DNA from: Clostridia bacterium
GTDB taxonomy: Bacteria; Bacillota; Clostridia; TANB77; CAG-508
NCBI GenBank assembly: GCA_016290095.1
Contig: JAEESU010000010.1
Span: 219,286 to 262,111 of the forward strand
Length of the DNA: 42,826 nucleotides
Reading direction: 5' to 3'
This document shows, in pieces, positions 8,370 to 17,559 of the stretch (positions within the stretch are counted from its first letter, which is position 1; each line of letters starts with the position of its first letter). Under the pieces are notes generated by a model. The model was given only the letters and a program-made list of their open reading frames with translations. It did no database searches and was not told where the DNA came from. Both the position numbers and the translations under genes were made by a program.

Positions 8370-8406
8370 AGAGGGGCTATACAAGTAAAGCCCCTCTTTT
8401 ATTTTG
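8370..8406 (+). terminator. Terminator of the 57-residue peptide gene
   Basis: A 9-bp stem AGAGGGGCT / AGCCCCTCT with a ten-base loop and the T-rich tail TTTATTTT. Confidence 0.92.
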
Positions 8407-8460
8407 TTTAAATTAATATTGTTAAAAATGCAAAATATATGTATTTTAATCATAAAAATA

Positions 8461-8489
8461 TTTACTTTTTTACTTAAAAATGATAATAT
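8461..8489 (+). promoter_or_regulatory. Probable leuS promoter
   Basis: TTTACT, 17 bases, TAATAT with extended TG at 8481-8482, 43 bases before the leuS start. No T-box specifier structure or antiterminator is visible between here and the gene. Confidence 0.55.
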
Positions 8490-8531
8490 TTCATTATCTT
8501 TTTACTTTATTATATAGAAAGAAGGTATAAA

Positions 8532-10976
8532 ATGAACTATTCAAAAGAGATAGATAAGAAATGGCAAAAAAAATGGAAGGAAGAAGGAATATATAAATAT
8601 TCACATAACAGTTCTAAACCTAAATTTTATACAATGGAGATGTTTCCATATCCTTCAGGTGCAAGTTTGCACTTAGGACATTGGTTTAATTTCTCACCAG
8701 CAGATTCATTTGCAAGATATAAGCATATGAGTGGCTATAATGTATTTCATCCAATGGGATTTGATGCATTTGGATTACCAGCTGAAAACTACGCTATTAA
8801 AACAGGTATTTCACCTAAGGAATCAACAGAAAAGAATATTGAAACAATGAAACGTCAATTAGAAGAAATGGGCGTTAATTATGATTGGGATTATTCATTA
8901 CAAACATGTAAACCTGATTATTATAAATGGACACAATGGATATTTACTAAATTATATGAAGGTGGACTTGCATATAAGAAAAATTCTTTAGTAAACTGGT
9001 GTAGTGGGTGCAAAACAGTTCTAGCTAATGAGCAAGTAATTGATGGTGAATGTGAAAGATGTGGTACTCCTGTTGAAAGAAAAAAGATGGAACAATGGTT
9101 TTTCAAAACTACTGCTTATGCTGAAGAATTATTAACAGGATTAGATAAATTAGAAGATTGGCCAGATTTAACAAAGAAAATACAAACAAATTGGATAGGA
9201 AAATCTGAAGGAGCAGAAATAGTATTTAAGAGTGTTAATAACAATTTTGAAATTACTGCTTTTACTACAAGATTAGATACAGTAAGCGGTGTATCTTATG
9301 TTGTTATTGCACCAGAAAATGATTTAGTTGAAAAGATAACAACTAATGAGCAAATGGATGAAGTAAAAAAATATGTTGAAGCAACTTCAAGATTAACAGA
9401 TATAGAAAGAATGGCTGAAGGAAAAGAAAAAACAGGTGTATTTACAGGAGCTTATGTAATAAATCCAGTAAACAATGAAACTGTACCTGTTTGGATTGCA
9501 GATTATGTTTTAGATAATTATGGAACTGGTTGCGTTATGGCTGTTCCTGCACATGATGAGAGAGATTATGAGTTTGCTTCTAAATATAATTTACCAATTA
9601 GAGAAGTAATTGTATCAGAAGATGGTGAAAGCAAACCACTTCCTTTTGTTGAATATGGAAAATTAGCTAATAGTGGTAAATATAACGGATTAAAATCTAA
9701 AGAAGCAATAAGAATTATAGCATCAGATTTAGAAAAAATAGGCCAAGGTAGATTAACAGTAAATTATAAGCTTAAGGATTGGTCAATTTCAAGACAACGT
9801 TATTGGGGAGCACCGATTCCGATTATTAATTGTCCAAAATGTGGAGCCGTTGCAGTACCAGAAAAAGATTTACCAGTATTATTACCAGATAATGTTGAAT
9901 TTAAACCAGATGGAGTTTCACCATTAAAGAAATCAAAAGAGTTCATAAATTGTAAATGTCCAAAATGTGGTGAACCAGCAGAAAGAGAAGCAGAAACACT
10001 TGATACTTTTGTATGCTCTTCATGGTATCAATTAAGATATCCAAATCCAAAAGATACTGAAAAAGCATTTGATAAAGATTTAATAAATAAAATGTGCCCA
10101 GTTGATGTTTATGTTGGTGGTAAAGAACATGCATCTATGCATTTGATTTATTCAAGATTTATGACAAAAGCTTTAAGAGATTTAGGGTATTTAAAATTTG
10201 ATGAACCATTTAAAAAATTAATTCATCAAGGATTAATATTAGGTCCTGATGGTAATAAGATGAGCAAAAGTAAAGGAAACACTGTTTCACCTGATATTTA
10301 TATCGATAAATATGGCTCTGATGTATTTAGAATGTATTTAATGTTTGGGTTTGACTTCACAAAAGGTGGCCCTTGGAGTGATAAAGGCGTAGACAGTATG
10401 TCTAAGTATTTTGAAAGAATTGAAAAATTAGTTGAAAGAGTTCAAAATGCTAAAAATGATTCTGAAAAATCACTTTCACAAAGAGATAAACAATTATTAA
10501 GAGTAAAAAATCAAACAATAAAAGCAATGGGGAATGATATTGATAAGTTCAAATTTAATACAGCAATTGCTAGAAGTATGGAATTATTAAACGAAATAAA
10601 TGATTACTTAAAAGAAGATGTAAATGAGAAAGTGTTAAAAGATACTGTCGAAGATTATTTAAGATTATTATCACCGATGGCACCTCATTTTACAGAAGAA
10701 CTATGGAGTAGTTTAGGACATAATTCTTCTATATATAATGAAGAATGGCCAAAGATTAAGGAATCTGAATTAAGCGGTGGAACAAAAGAAATACCAGTAC
10801 AAATAAATGGTAAATTAAAATTTGTAGTATCAGTTGATGCAGATTTACCTGCTGACAAAATATTAGAAGAAATAAAAGCAAATGATGATGTAAAGAAATT
10901 ATATGACGAATATGATATCAAAAAGGAAATTTATGTTCCTGGAAAAATATATAATTTAGTTGCAGTAAGAAAATAA
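8532..10976 (+). CDS. leuS: Leucyl-tRNA synthetase
   Basis: Class I synthetase that charges tRNA-Leu in the cytoplasm, 814 residues as usual for bacterial LeuRS. The HIGH motif reads HLGH at residues 47-50 within PYPSGASLHLGHW. The CP1 editing domain lies at about 220-400, with the Thr-rich patch (TTRLDTVSGVSYV) and the GTGCVMAVPAHDERD segment holding the editing Asp. Zinc-ribbon cysteines occur in the CSGCKTVL...CERCG and CPKCG...CKCPKCG regions, and KMSKS is intact at 576-580 (NKMSKSKGN). The C-terminal anticodon-binding and tail domains are complete. The ribosome binding site is AGAAGG, seven bases before the ATG. It is monocistronic, with a promoter between the preceding terminator and the gene; no clear terminator follows before the rimP promoter. 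Confidence 0.98.
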   Translation: MNYSKEIDKKWQKKWKEEGIYKYSHNSSKPKFYTMEMFPYPSGASLHLGHWFNFSPADSFARYKHMSGYNVFHPMGFDAFGLPAENYAIKTGISPKESTEKNIETMKRQLEEMGVNYDWDYSLQTCKPDYYKWTQWIFTKLYEGGLAYKKNSLVNWCSGCKTVLANEQVIDGECERCGTPVERKKMEQWFFKTTAYAEELLTGLDKLEDWPDLTKKIQTNWIGKSEGAEIVFKSVNNNFEITAFTTRLDTVSGVSYVVIAPENDLVEKITTNEQMDEVKKYVEATSRLTDIERMAEGKEKTGVFTGAYVINPVNNETVPVWIADYVLDNYGTGCVMAVPAHDERDYEFASKYNLPIREVIVSEDGESKPLPFVEYGKLANSGKYNGLKSKEAIRIIASDLEKIGQGRLTVNYKLKDWSISRQRYWGAPIPIINCPKCGAVAVPEKDLPVLLPDNVEFKPDGVSPLKKSKEFINCKCPKCGEPAEREAETLDTFVCSSWYQLRYPNPKDTEKAFDKDLINKMCPVDVYVGGKEHASMHLIYSRFMTKALRDLGYLKFDEPFKKLIHQGLILGPDGNKMSKSKGNTVSPDIYIDKYGSDVFRMYLMFGFDFTKGGPWSDKGVDSMSKYFERIEKLVERVQNAKNDSEKSLSQRDKQLLRVKNQTIKAMGNDIDKFKFNTAIARSMELLNEINDYLKEDVNEKVLKDTVEDYLRLLSPMAPHFTEELWSSLGHNSSIYNEEWPKIKESELSGGTKEIPVQINGKLKFVVSVDADLPADKILEEIKANDDVKKLYDEYDIKKEIYVPGKIYNLVAVRK

Positions 10977-11003
10977 AAATATTTAATTTGTTAAGTAAAA
11001 AGC

Positions 11004-11032
11004 TTGCATTTAAATAAATAATGTTGTATAAT
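11004..11032 (+). promoter_or_regulatory. Promoter of the rimP-nusA-infB operon
   Basis: TTGCAT, 17 bases, perfect TATAAT (11027-11032). The expected transcript starts about 65 bases before rimP and includes the leader hairpin. Confidence 0.75.
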
Positions 11033-11058
11033 ACTAATTGTCATAAGTTTAAACTAGG

Positions 11059-11081
11059 AGAGTGGGAACAAATCCCACTCT
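11059..11081 (+). promoter_or_regulatory. rimP leader hairpin (attenuator-like)
   Basis: A 9-bp stem AGAGTGGGA / TCCCACTCT with loop ACAAA, then TTACTAATG rather than a full T-run. A GAGTGGG-type hairpin between promoter and rimP is something I recall from many Firmicutes rimP operons. It may be a weak terminator through which NusA tunes its own operon; that role is inferred. Confidence 0.65.
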
Positions 11082-11105
11082 TTACTAATGTTTGGAGGTG
11101 ATTAA

Positions 11106-11567
11106 TTGGCTGAAAATAATATTGAATCTAGAGTTACAAAACTTTTAGAAAATATTATCATTAATTTAGGTTATGAATTATATGATGTAAGATATGAAAA
11201 AGAAGGTAAAGATTATTATTTAAGAATTATTATAGATAAACCTAATGGTATTGATATTAATGATTGTGAAAAAGTTAATAATGAGATTAATGATATATTA
11301 GATGATGCTGATTATATTAAAGAACAATATTTTCTTGAAGTATCGTCTCCTGGAATAGAAAGAGTTTTAAGAAAAGAAAAACATTTTCAAAACCAAATTG
11401 GAAATGATATATCTGTAAAACTTTTTAAACCAATAAATAAACAAAAAGAATTTGTTGGAACATTAGAGTCATATAAAGACAATGAAATAACATTAAACAT
11501 TAATAATGAAATAATAAGAATTGATTTAAAAGATATAGCTATTGCAAAAACTATATTTAATTGGTAG
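11106..11567 (+). CDS. rimP: Ribosome maturation factor RimP
   Basis: A 153-residue cytoplasmic protein needed for maturation of the 30S subunit. It shows the family N-terminal domain with GYELYDVRYEKEGKDYYLR and the motif IDINDCEKVNNEI, then FLEVSSPGIERVL, the best RimP signature, at about residues 78-90. A C-terminal Sm-like beta-barrel ends the protein (IDLKDIAIAKTIF). The start is TTG, chosen because GGAGGTG lies five bases upstream and no ATG fits. First gene of the classic operon with nusA 15 bases downstream; expressed from the promoter at 11004-11032 through the leader hairpin. Confidence 0.95.
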   Translation: MAENNIESRVTKLLENIIINLGYELYDVRYEKEGKDYYLRIIIDKPNGIDINDCEKVNNEINDILDDADYIKEQYFLEVSSPGIERVLRKEKHFQNQIGNDISVKLFKPINKQKEFVGTLESYKDNEITLNINNEIIRIDLKDIAIAKTIFNW

Positions 11568-11582
11568 GAGGAATTTAGAAAA

Positions 11583-12806
11583 ATGAAAAACGGTAATGTA
11601 GACGTAAAAGAATTAATTGCAGTTATGGATGAATTGGAAAAAGAAAGAGGAATTAGTAAAGACTATCTAGTTGCAGCATTAGAAGAAGCACTTGTAAAAG
11701 CTTATAAGCAAAACTTTGATACAGAAGAGAATATAGATAATATCAAAGTAACAATAGATAAGGTTACAGGTGAAATGCATATTTATTCTGTAAGAGAAGT
11801 TGTTCCAGAACTTGCTGATCCAGAATTAGAAATTTGTTTAGCTGATGCTAATAAAATAGACAAACATTATAAAGTTGGAGACATTGTAAATATAGAAATT
11901 AAACCTAAAGACTTTGGAAGAATCGCAGCTCAAAAAGCAAAACAAGTTGTTATTCAAAAAATTAGAGAAGCTGAAAAAGAAATGGTATTCAACGAATTTA
12001 ATGATAAAAAGGGAGAAATTGTTTCTGGATTAATTCAAAAAGCTGATGGAAAAATAGTTGTTATGGATTTAGGAAAACTTGAAGGTGTAATGCCTCTAAA
12101 AGAACAAATCCCAACAGAAAAATATAGTGTAAATGACAAGATAAAAGGATATGTTCTTGAAGTTGAAAAAGGATTAAAAGGCACACCACAAGTTATAGTA
12201 TCTAGAAGTCATCCTGATTTCGTTAGAAAATTATTTGAATTTGAAATACCAGAAATATATGAGGGATTAATTGAGATAAAGAGTGTTTCAAGAGACCCTG
12301 GTTCTAGAAGTAAAGTAGCTGTATATTCAAGAGATGAAAATATTGACCCTGTTGGTTCGTGTGTTGGACAAAAAGGTGTTAGAATTCAAAACATTATTAA
12401 CGAATTAAATGGTGAGAAAATAGATGTTATTGAATGGAATGAGGATCCATCAATATATATTGCTGCTGCATTACTTCCTGCACAAGTTATGGCTGTTGAC
12501 GTTAAAGAAGACGAAAAGTTTGCACAAGTAATTGTTCCAGATGATCAATTATCATTAGCAATTGGTAAATCAGGACAAAACGCCAGATTAGCAGCTAGAC
12601 TTACAAATTGGAAAATAGATATTAAATCTGAATCACAAATTAGAGAAATACTTCTTTCTCAAATGCAAGCTGAAGAAGAAAATAATGAAGAAGTTAAAAC
12701 AGAAGAAATAGTTGAAACACCAGTTGTTGAAGATGAAGCAAAAGTTGAAGAAGTTGTTGAGAAGAAAAAAAGAGGAAGACCAAAAAAAGTAAAATCAGAA
12801 GAATAA
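11583..12806 (+). CDS. nusA: Transcription termination/antitermination factor NusA
   Basis: Binds RNA polymerase and nascent RNA and modulates pausing, termination and antitermination. The N-terminal RNAP-binding domain covers about residues 1-125, followed by an S1 domain (about 135-200, GEIVSGLIQKADGKIVVMDL). The tandem KH domains run from about 225 to 345 and include GSCVGQKGVRIQNI and the second GxxG (AIGKSGQNARLAARL). The last roughly 55 residues are an acidic, Glu/Val-rich linker ending in KKKRGRPKKVKSEE. That tail resembles an AT-hook (RGRP flanked by Lys) and is not part of the standard Firmicutes NusA. The ribosome binding site is AGGAGG. It lies in the operon between rimP and rnpM, where NusA may regulate its own leader. 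Confidence 0.97.
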   Translation: MKNGNVDVKELIAVMDELEKERGISKDYLVAALEEALVKAYKQNFDTEENIDNIKVTIDKVTGEMHIYSVREVVPELADPELEICLADANKIDKHYKVGDIVNIEIKPKDFGRIAAQKAKQVVIQKIREAEKEMVFNEFNDKKGEIVSGLIQKADGKIVVMDLGKLEGVMPLKEQIPTEKYSVNDKIKGYVLEVEKGLKGTPQVIVSRSHPDFVRKLFEFEIPEIYEGLIEIKSVSRDPGSRSKVAVYSRDENIDPVGSCVGQKGVRIQNIINELNGEKIDVIEWNEDPSIYIAAALLPAQVMAVDVKEDEKFAQVIVPDDQLSLAIGKSGQNARLAARLTNWKIDIKSESQIREILLSQMQAEEENNEEVKTEEIVETPVVEDEAKVEEVVEKKKRGRPKKVKSEE

Positions 12807-12824
12807 AACTTGGGAAGTGATATT

Positions 12825-13088
12825 ATGAATAAAAGAGTACCAGAAAGAACATGTATGGCTTGTAATACTCAAAAACCAAAACAAGAATTGTTACGTATAG
12901 TTAAATCTAAAGATGGAATTATCGCGGTTGATTTAACAGGTAAGAAAAGTGGTCGAGGTGCATATATATGTAAAAACGAAGATTGCTTTAATAAAATTGT
13001 AAAATCAAAAAGGTTAGAAAAGGTTTTTGAAATGCAATTATCAGATGAAGTATATGATAGTATAAGAGGTGTTATTATTGGTAAATAA
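12825..13088 (+). CDS. rnpM: RNase P modulator RnpM (YlxR, DUF448)
   Basis: An 87-residue nucleic-acid-binding protein of the YlxR/DUF448 family, reported in B. subtilis as a modulator of RNase P. The family opening RVPERTCMACNTQKPKQELLR is at residues 4-24 (described by position), with a CxxC at 10-13, then VDLTGKKSGRGAYIC and a final Cys-containing helix. The start is the ATG at 12825, spaced suitably from GGGAAGTG. An upstream in-frame TTG lies on that ribosome binding site and is rejected. It overlaps the start of ylxQ by about eleven bases, which points to coupled translation. Confidence 0.93.
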   Translation: MNKRVPERTCMACNTQKPKQELLRIVKSKDGIIAVDLTGKKSGRGAYICKNEDCFNKIVKSKRLEKVFEMQLSDEVYDSIRGVIIGK

Positions 13089-13383
13089 AGTTTATGGATT
13101 ACTTGGCATTTCAACTAAAGCAGGGAAACTAGCTTGTGGAACTGATTTAGTAATTGAAGAATTGAAAAAAAGAAAAGTGTATTTAGTAATTATCGCCAGT
13201 GATGCATCTGAAAAAACAATTAAAAATATGATTTATTATTGTGATAAATATCATGTTGAAAATCTAATTTATGGAACAATTGAAGAAATAAGTAAATCTA
13301 TTGGAAAACATAATAAAGCTATAATTGCTATTGAAGATGAAAAACTAGCAGAAGCAATTAAAAAAGCGATAAATAATACTTAA
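13078..13383 (+). CDS. ylxQ: Ribosomal L7Ae/L30e-like protein YlxQ
   Basis: A 101-residue protein of the L7Ae/L30e/YlxQ family of kink-turn RNA-binding proteins, in its standard place between rnpM and infB. Family features are [19 protein letters not shown] at residues 6-24 and the segment [15 protein letters not shown], where the residues contacting k-turn RNA normally lie. It reads as complete at the usual length of about 100. The start is taken as TTG at 13078 because AAGAGGTG ends six bases upstream. A GTG at 13069 is possible but sits inside that site. It overlaps the end of rnpM. Confidence 0.9.
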   Translation: MVNKVYGLLGISTKAGKLACGTDLVIEELKKRKVYLVIIASDASEKTIKNMIYYCDKYHVENLIYGTIEEISKSIGKHNKAIIAIEDEKLAEAIKKAINNT

Positions 13384-13432
13384 GATAAGTTTATTAATAT
13401 TATATTATAAAGGAGTTTCAAAATCGAAATTT

Positions 13433-16060
13433 ATGGAAAATAAGAAAGAAAGAAAAGATGAGCCAGTCATTATTAGAAGAGCGGTTATTATTAATGATGA
13501 GGAAGAAAAGAGAGAGGAAGAGCTTAGAAAAAAAGAACAATCTAGAAAGAAAGATGTTGGTTTTATTGAGAATAAAAGAAAAACTGACTATAATATAGTT
13601 TATAGGGATAAACCAACTAAACCTCTTACAGTTAGTGAGCTTTTAGGACTTTCAAAAAAGAAAGAGCCAGAAGAAGAGAAAAAGGCACCTAAAAAAGAGG
13701 AAAAAGTAGAGGCTGCCCCAAAACAAACTGAAAAGAAAGAAGAAAAAGTTTCTGAAAAAAAACAACCAGAAGCTTCTGTTAATGATACTAAAAAAGTTGA
13801 AACTGTAACTAAAGCTAAGCCAGAGTTTAAGAAAGATAATCAATTTAATAATAAAAATAATAATAATAACTATAATAACAGAAAAAATTATAATAATGAT
13901 CAAAAAGCTCCTTTTAATAAAAAAGAAAATTTCGGTAATAATAAATTTGATAATAGAAATAGTGGACCTAGAAAAAATCAAGGTGGAAACATTGATAGAA
14001 AAATAAAGGACATTATTGATGTTGATGTTCCAATGGAAAAAGAAAATGTTAGAGACTTTAGTAATAAAGCTAAAGACAAAGCTAAACAAAATCGTTCAGA
14101 GGAACAAAAAACAAAGAAAGTTAATCGTAGAGGAAATGATGGAGATTTTGACTCTGATAAATTAAATAGTTTAAAGAAACAAAATAAATTATCTAACATG
14201 TTTGAAGAAGGTGAAATGTTAGATTACTACGATTTAAGTACTGAAAGAGGAAAAAGAGCTAAAAAGAAAACTGTAAAACAAGAAAACAGAGTTAAACAAA
14301 AAATCTTCAAATTAACAGAAATATCTATACCAGATTCTATTACAGTAAAAGATTTAGCTACAGAAATGAAAATAACTAGTGGTGATGTTATCAAAAAATT
14401 ATTATCATTAGGCATTATGGCTACAATCAATAATGAAGTTGATTTTGATACTGCATATTTGATTGCACAAGAATATGGAATAAATGCTGTTAAGAAAAAT
14501 ATTGTTACAGATGAAGATATCTTAATAGATGAAACAGAAGATAAAGCAGAAGAATTACAAGCTAGGCCACCAGTTATCGTTGTTATGGGACACGTTGACC
14601 ATGGTAAAACATCTTTACTTGATGCTATTAGAAGTACAAATGTAATTGAAGGTGAATCAGGTGGTATTACACAACATATTGGTGCATATCAAGTAAAAAT
14701 AAATGATAGAGATATTACTTTCTTAGATACTCCAGGACACGAAGCATTTACATCAATGCGTGCTAGAGGTGCTATGATTACTGATATTGCAATATTAGTT
14801 GTTGCTGCTAATGATGGTGTTATGCCTCAAACTGTTGAAGCTATAAACCATGCAAAAGCTGCTGAAATACCAATTATCGTTGCAATAAATAAAATAGATT
14901 TACCAGATGCTAATATTGAAAAAGTAAAACAAGAATTAATGAAATATGAATTAGTACCAGAGGAATGGGGAGGGCAAACAATATATGTACCTATTTCTGC
15001 TAAAAAGAAAATTGGTATTGATAACCTTCTTGAAATGGTATTATTACAAGCTGATGTATTAGAACTAAAAGCTAACTTTACTAAACAAGCAAAAGGAACA
15101 GTTATTGAAGCAAAACTAGATAAAACAAAAGGACCTATTGCTACAATGCTTGTACAAAGAGGTAAATTAGATGTTGGAGATACAATAATTGTTGGTTCAT
15201 CAATTGGTAGAATTAGAACAATGGTAAATGATAAAGGCAAGAAAGTTAAATCAGCTACACCATCTATGCCGGTATCTATTACAGGATTAACAACTGTACC
15301 AGAGTCTGGAGACACATTCTACGAAGTTAAAGATGAAAGAACAGCTAAGCATTTAATTGAAAAGAGAAAATATGAGAAACATCAAAAAGAAATAAATCAA
15401 AATACAATTGTTACATTAGATAATTTATTTAGCAAAATGGAATCTGATAATTTAAAACAGTTGAACTTAATTGTAAAAGCAGATGTTCAGGGTTCTGTTG
15501 AAGCGCTAAAACAATCATTAGAAAAATTATCTAATAACGAAGTAAGAGTAAAAGTTATTCACTCAAATGTTGGTGGCGTAACTGAATCTGATGTAACTCT
15601 TGCTAAAGTTTCAGGAGCTATTATTATTGGATTTAATGTAAGACCTGAAATTATAGCAAAAACTGTTGCTGATAAAGAAGGAGTAGAAATCAAACAGTAC
15701 TCTGTAATATATGATGCAATAAATGATGTTGAAGCAGCTATGAAAGGTATGCTTGATCCAGTTTATAAAGAAGTTGTTATTGGAACAGCTGAAATCAGAC
15801 AAGTATTTAAAGTTTCAAATGTTGGTTCAATTGCTGGATCATATGTATTAACAGGAAAAGTAACAAGAAATGCTGGAATAAGAGTTATTAGAGATAATAT
15901 TGTTATACATGATGGTAAGCTTGTTTCATTAAAGAGATTTAAAGATGATGTTAAAGAAGTTGATAAAGGATATGAGTGCGGACTTCAAATTGATGGATTT
16001 AATGATATTAAAGAAGGAGATCAACTTGAGGTTTATGTTATGGAACAAGTAAAACAATAA
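13433..16060 (+). CDS. infB: Translation initiation factor IF-2
   Basis: The GTPase that brings initiator tRNA to the 30S subunit and promotes subunit joining. It has 875 residues. The first roughly 290 are a low-complexity Lys/Glu-rich and then Asn-rich linker (about 135-165 is mostly Asn, Lys and Tyr). An IF2-N domain follows at about 297-350 ([18 protein letters not shown]). The G domain has G1 GHVDHGKT at 386-393, G3 DTPGHEAF, G4 NKID and G5 SAKK, and domains II-IV run to the C-terminus. The nearest ribosome binding site, AAGGAG (13410-13415), is 17 bases from the ATG, much further than normal, and no other in-frame start lies between. Fifth gene of the rimP operon. Confidence 0.97.
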   Translation: MENKKERKDEPVIIRRAVIINDEEEKREEELRKKEQSRKKDVGFIENKRKTDYNIVYRDKPTKPLTVSELLGLSKKKEPEEEKKAPKKEEKVEAAPKQTEKKEEKVSEKKQPEASVNDTKKVETVTKAKPEFKKDNQFNNKNNNNNYNNRKNYNNDQKAPFNKKENFGNNKFDNRNSGPRKNQGGNIDRKIKDIIDVDVPMEKENVRDFSNKAKDKAKQNRSEEQKTKKVNRRGNDGDFDSDKLNSLKKQNKLSNMFEEGEMLDYYDLSTERGKRAKKKTVKQENRVKQKIFKLTEISIPDSITVKDLATEMKITSGDVIKKLLSLGIMATINNEVDFDTAYLIAQEYGINAVKKNIVTDEDILIDETEDKAEELQARPPVIVVMGHVDHGKTSLLDAIRSTNVIEGESGGITQHIGAYQVKINDRDITFLDTPGHEAFTSMRARGAMITDIAILVVAANDGVMPQTVEAINHAKAAEIPIIVAINKIDLPDANIEKVKQELMKYELVPEEWGGQTIYVPISAKKKIGIDNLLEMVLLQADVLELKANFTKQAKGTVIEAKLDKTKGPIATMLVQRGKLDVGDTIIVGSSIGRIRTMVNDKGKKVKSATPSMPVSITGLTTVPESGDTFYEVKDERTAKHLIEKRKYEKHQKEINQNTIVTLDNLFSKMESDNLKQLNLIVKADVQGSVEALKQSLEKLSNNEVRVKVIHSNVGGVTESDVTLAKVSGAIIIGFNVRPEIIAKTVADKEGVEIKQYSVIYDAINDVEAAMKGMLDPVYKEVVIGTAEIRQVFKVSNVGSIAGSYVLTGKVTRNAGIRVIRDNIVIHDGKLVSLKRFKDDVKEVDKGYECGLQIDGFNDIKEGDQLEVYVMEQVKQ

Positions 16061-16108
16061 AATTGTTTAAAAAATAATAATCTAAAATGTTGTGAAAGGA
16101 AATGAAAT

Positions 16109-16474
16109 ATGCCTACAAAAAGTAATAGAATGAATAAAATAGATGAGGAATTAAAAAAGGAAATTGGTAGTATTATATCTACTGAACTAAAAAATCCTCA
16201 TCTAACAGGATTGATTAGTGTGTCTTCTGTAAAAACAACACCTGATTTGAAATATGCTAAAGTTTTTGTAACAATGATTGGTGAAAAAAGTAAAAAAGAG
16301 AATTTAGCAATATTAAAACAATCAAGTGGGCATATAAGAAGTTTAATAGCCAGAAGAATTAATTTGAGAAATACACCTGAATTAATTTTTCAATTTGATG
16401 AATCTTTGGAATATGGAACTAAAATTGATCAAATATTAAAAGATATTTCAAAAGATTGGAAAAAGGAGAACTAA
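16109..16474 (+). CDS. rbfA: Ribosome-binding factor A
   Basis: A 121-residue KH-type protein that binds the 30S subunit late in maturation and in cold adaptation. Family features: RMNKIDEELKKEIGSIIS at the N-terminus, 'LTGLISVSSVKTTPDLKYAKVFV' (residues about 34-56, described by position), the loop with gaps before ARRINLRNTPEL, and the ending FDESLEYGTKIDQIL. The ribosome binding site is AAAGGA eleven bases before the ATG. It follows infB by 48 bases and precedes nrnA by two bases. Confidence 0.96.
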   Translation: MPTKSNRMNKIDEELKKEIGSIISTELKNPHLTGLISVSSVKTTPDLKYAKVFVTMIGEKSKKENLAILKQSSGHIRSLIARRINLRNTPELIFQFDESLEYGTKIDQILKDISKDWKKEN

Positions 16475-16476
16475 AT

Positions 16477-17430
16477 ATGACATTAGATGATTTATATAGT
16501 GAAATTCAAAAAGCAGTAACAGTTGTTATTACAGCACATGAAGCTCCAGATGGAGATGCTATTGGAAGTTGTCTTGCAATGTGTTTAGCGATTAGAAATA
16601 TGGGAAAGCAAGCTGATGTTTTACTTAGAGATTTTCCTGCAAATTTTAATTTCTTACCTGGTCATGAATATGTTAAAGAAGAATCAGATATTGATAAATA
16701 CGATTTAGCTATTTGTTTGGATTGCCCTAATTTAGGAAGAGTACACAAGGATTTAGTTAAATATTTTGAAAACGCCAAAGTTAAAGCAGAAATTGATCAT
16801 CATACAAAAAATGAAATGTTTGGAGATTACAATATAGTTAATCATGTTTCTCCAGCAGCATGTCAAATACTAGCTACATCTTTTGATTATTTAAACGTAG
16901 AAATTACAAAAGATATAGCTACATGTTTACTTACTGGAATAATAACAGATACAGGTGGTTTTAAAAATACTGGTATTACAACCGAAACATTTGATTTTGC
17001 ATCAGAATGCTTAGAAAAAGGAATTAATATTCCATATATTTTTAAACAAGCTATGTATACAATAACTAGAAGTAGATTTGAAATTGAAAAACTTGCTATG
17101 GATAGATTAGAATTTTATTGTGATGGAAAAATAGCGTTTACATATATAAAAAATGAAGATAAAGAAAGAATTGGTGTTAGACCAGGAGAACAAGATGGTA
17201 TAGTAGACATAGGTAGAGGAATAGAAGGTGTTGAAGTATCAGTTTTCTTATATGAAAAAGGAGATTCATTTAAAGCATCACTTCGTTCTAATGATTATGT
17301 AAATGTTTCAGAAATATGTTTTAAATTTGGCGGAGGCGGACACATTAAAGCTGCAGGTGTCACTCTAAATATGACATTTGAAGAAGCAAAAAATGTTATA
17401 TTAAGTGAAGTAACTAAAAATATTAAATAA
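16477..17430 (+). CDS. nrnA: DHH-family oligoribonuclease / pAp phosphatase
   Basis: A 317-residue DHH/DHHA1 phosphoesterase of the NrnA type, which degrades nano-RNAs and removes the 3' phosphate of pAp. Motif I reads AHEAPDGDAIGS at residues 20-31, the DHH motif itself is EIDHHTKNE at about 103-111, and the substrate-binding GGGGHIKAAG near the C-terminus marks the DHHA1 domain. The start is the ATG at 16477, two bases after the rbfA stop, with AAAGGAG eight bases upstream inside rbfA. An in-frame TTG at 16456 is rejected. Last gene of the rimP operon, followed by a terminator. The link to ribosome assembly genes is conserved in Firmicutes. Confidence 0.93.
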   Translation: MTLDDLYSEIQKAVTVVITAHEAPDGDAIGSCLAMCLAIRNMGKQADVLLRDFPANFNFLPGHEYVKEESDIDKYDLAICLDCPNLGRVHKDLVKYFENAKVKAEIDHHTKNEMFGDYNIVNHVSPAACQILATSFDYLNVEITKDIATCLLTGIITDTGGFKNTGITTETFDFASECLEKGINIPYIFKQAMYTITRSRFEIEKLAMDRLEFYCDGKIAFTYIKNEDKERIGVRPGEQDGIVDIGRGIEGVEVSVFLYEKGDSFKASLRSNDYVNVSEICFKFGGGGHIKAAGVTLNMTFEEAKNVILSEVTKNIK

Positions 17431-17457
17431 AGAACTGTTAAACCAGTTCTTTTTTTG
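17429..17457 (+). terminator. Terminator of the rimP-nrnA operon
   Basis: A 7-bp stem AGAACTG / CAGTTCT with a six-base loop and seven T, overlapping the nrnA stop codon by two bases. Confidence 0.9.
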
Positions 17458-17493
17458 TTACATTTTTTTAATATAAATGAGAAAATAATGTTA

Positions 17494-17522
17494 TTGAAGA
17501 AAAATTAAATGTATCTTAGAAT
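17494..17522 (+). promoter_or_regulatory. Promoter of the TM protein / HExxH pair
   Basis: TTGAAG, 17 bases, TAGAAT, 37 bases before the start at 17560. Confidence 0.6.
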
Positions 17523-17559
17523 TAAAGTGTATATTTATATTTGATAGAAGGGTATATTT

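Noticed and set aside
8407-8531. Possible T-box leader before leuS
   Set aside because: Only about 125 AT-rich bases with a promoter; no antiterminator or specifier loop.
13652-14199. Antisense ORFs opposite infB
   Set aside because: They mirror the Lys/Glu/Asn-rich linker of IF-2 and have no signals of their own.
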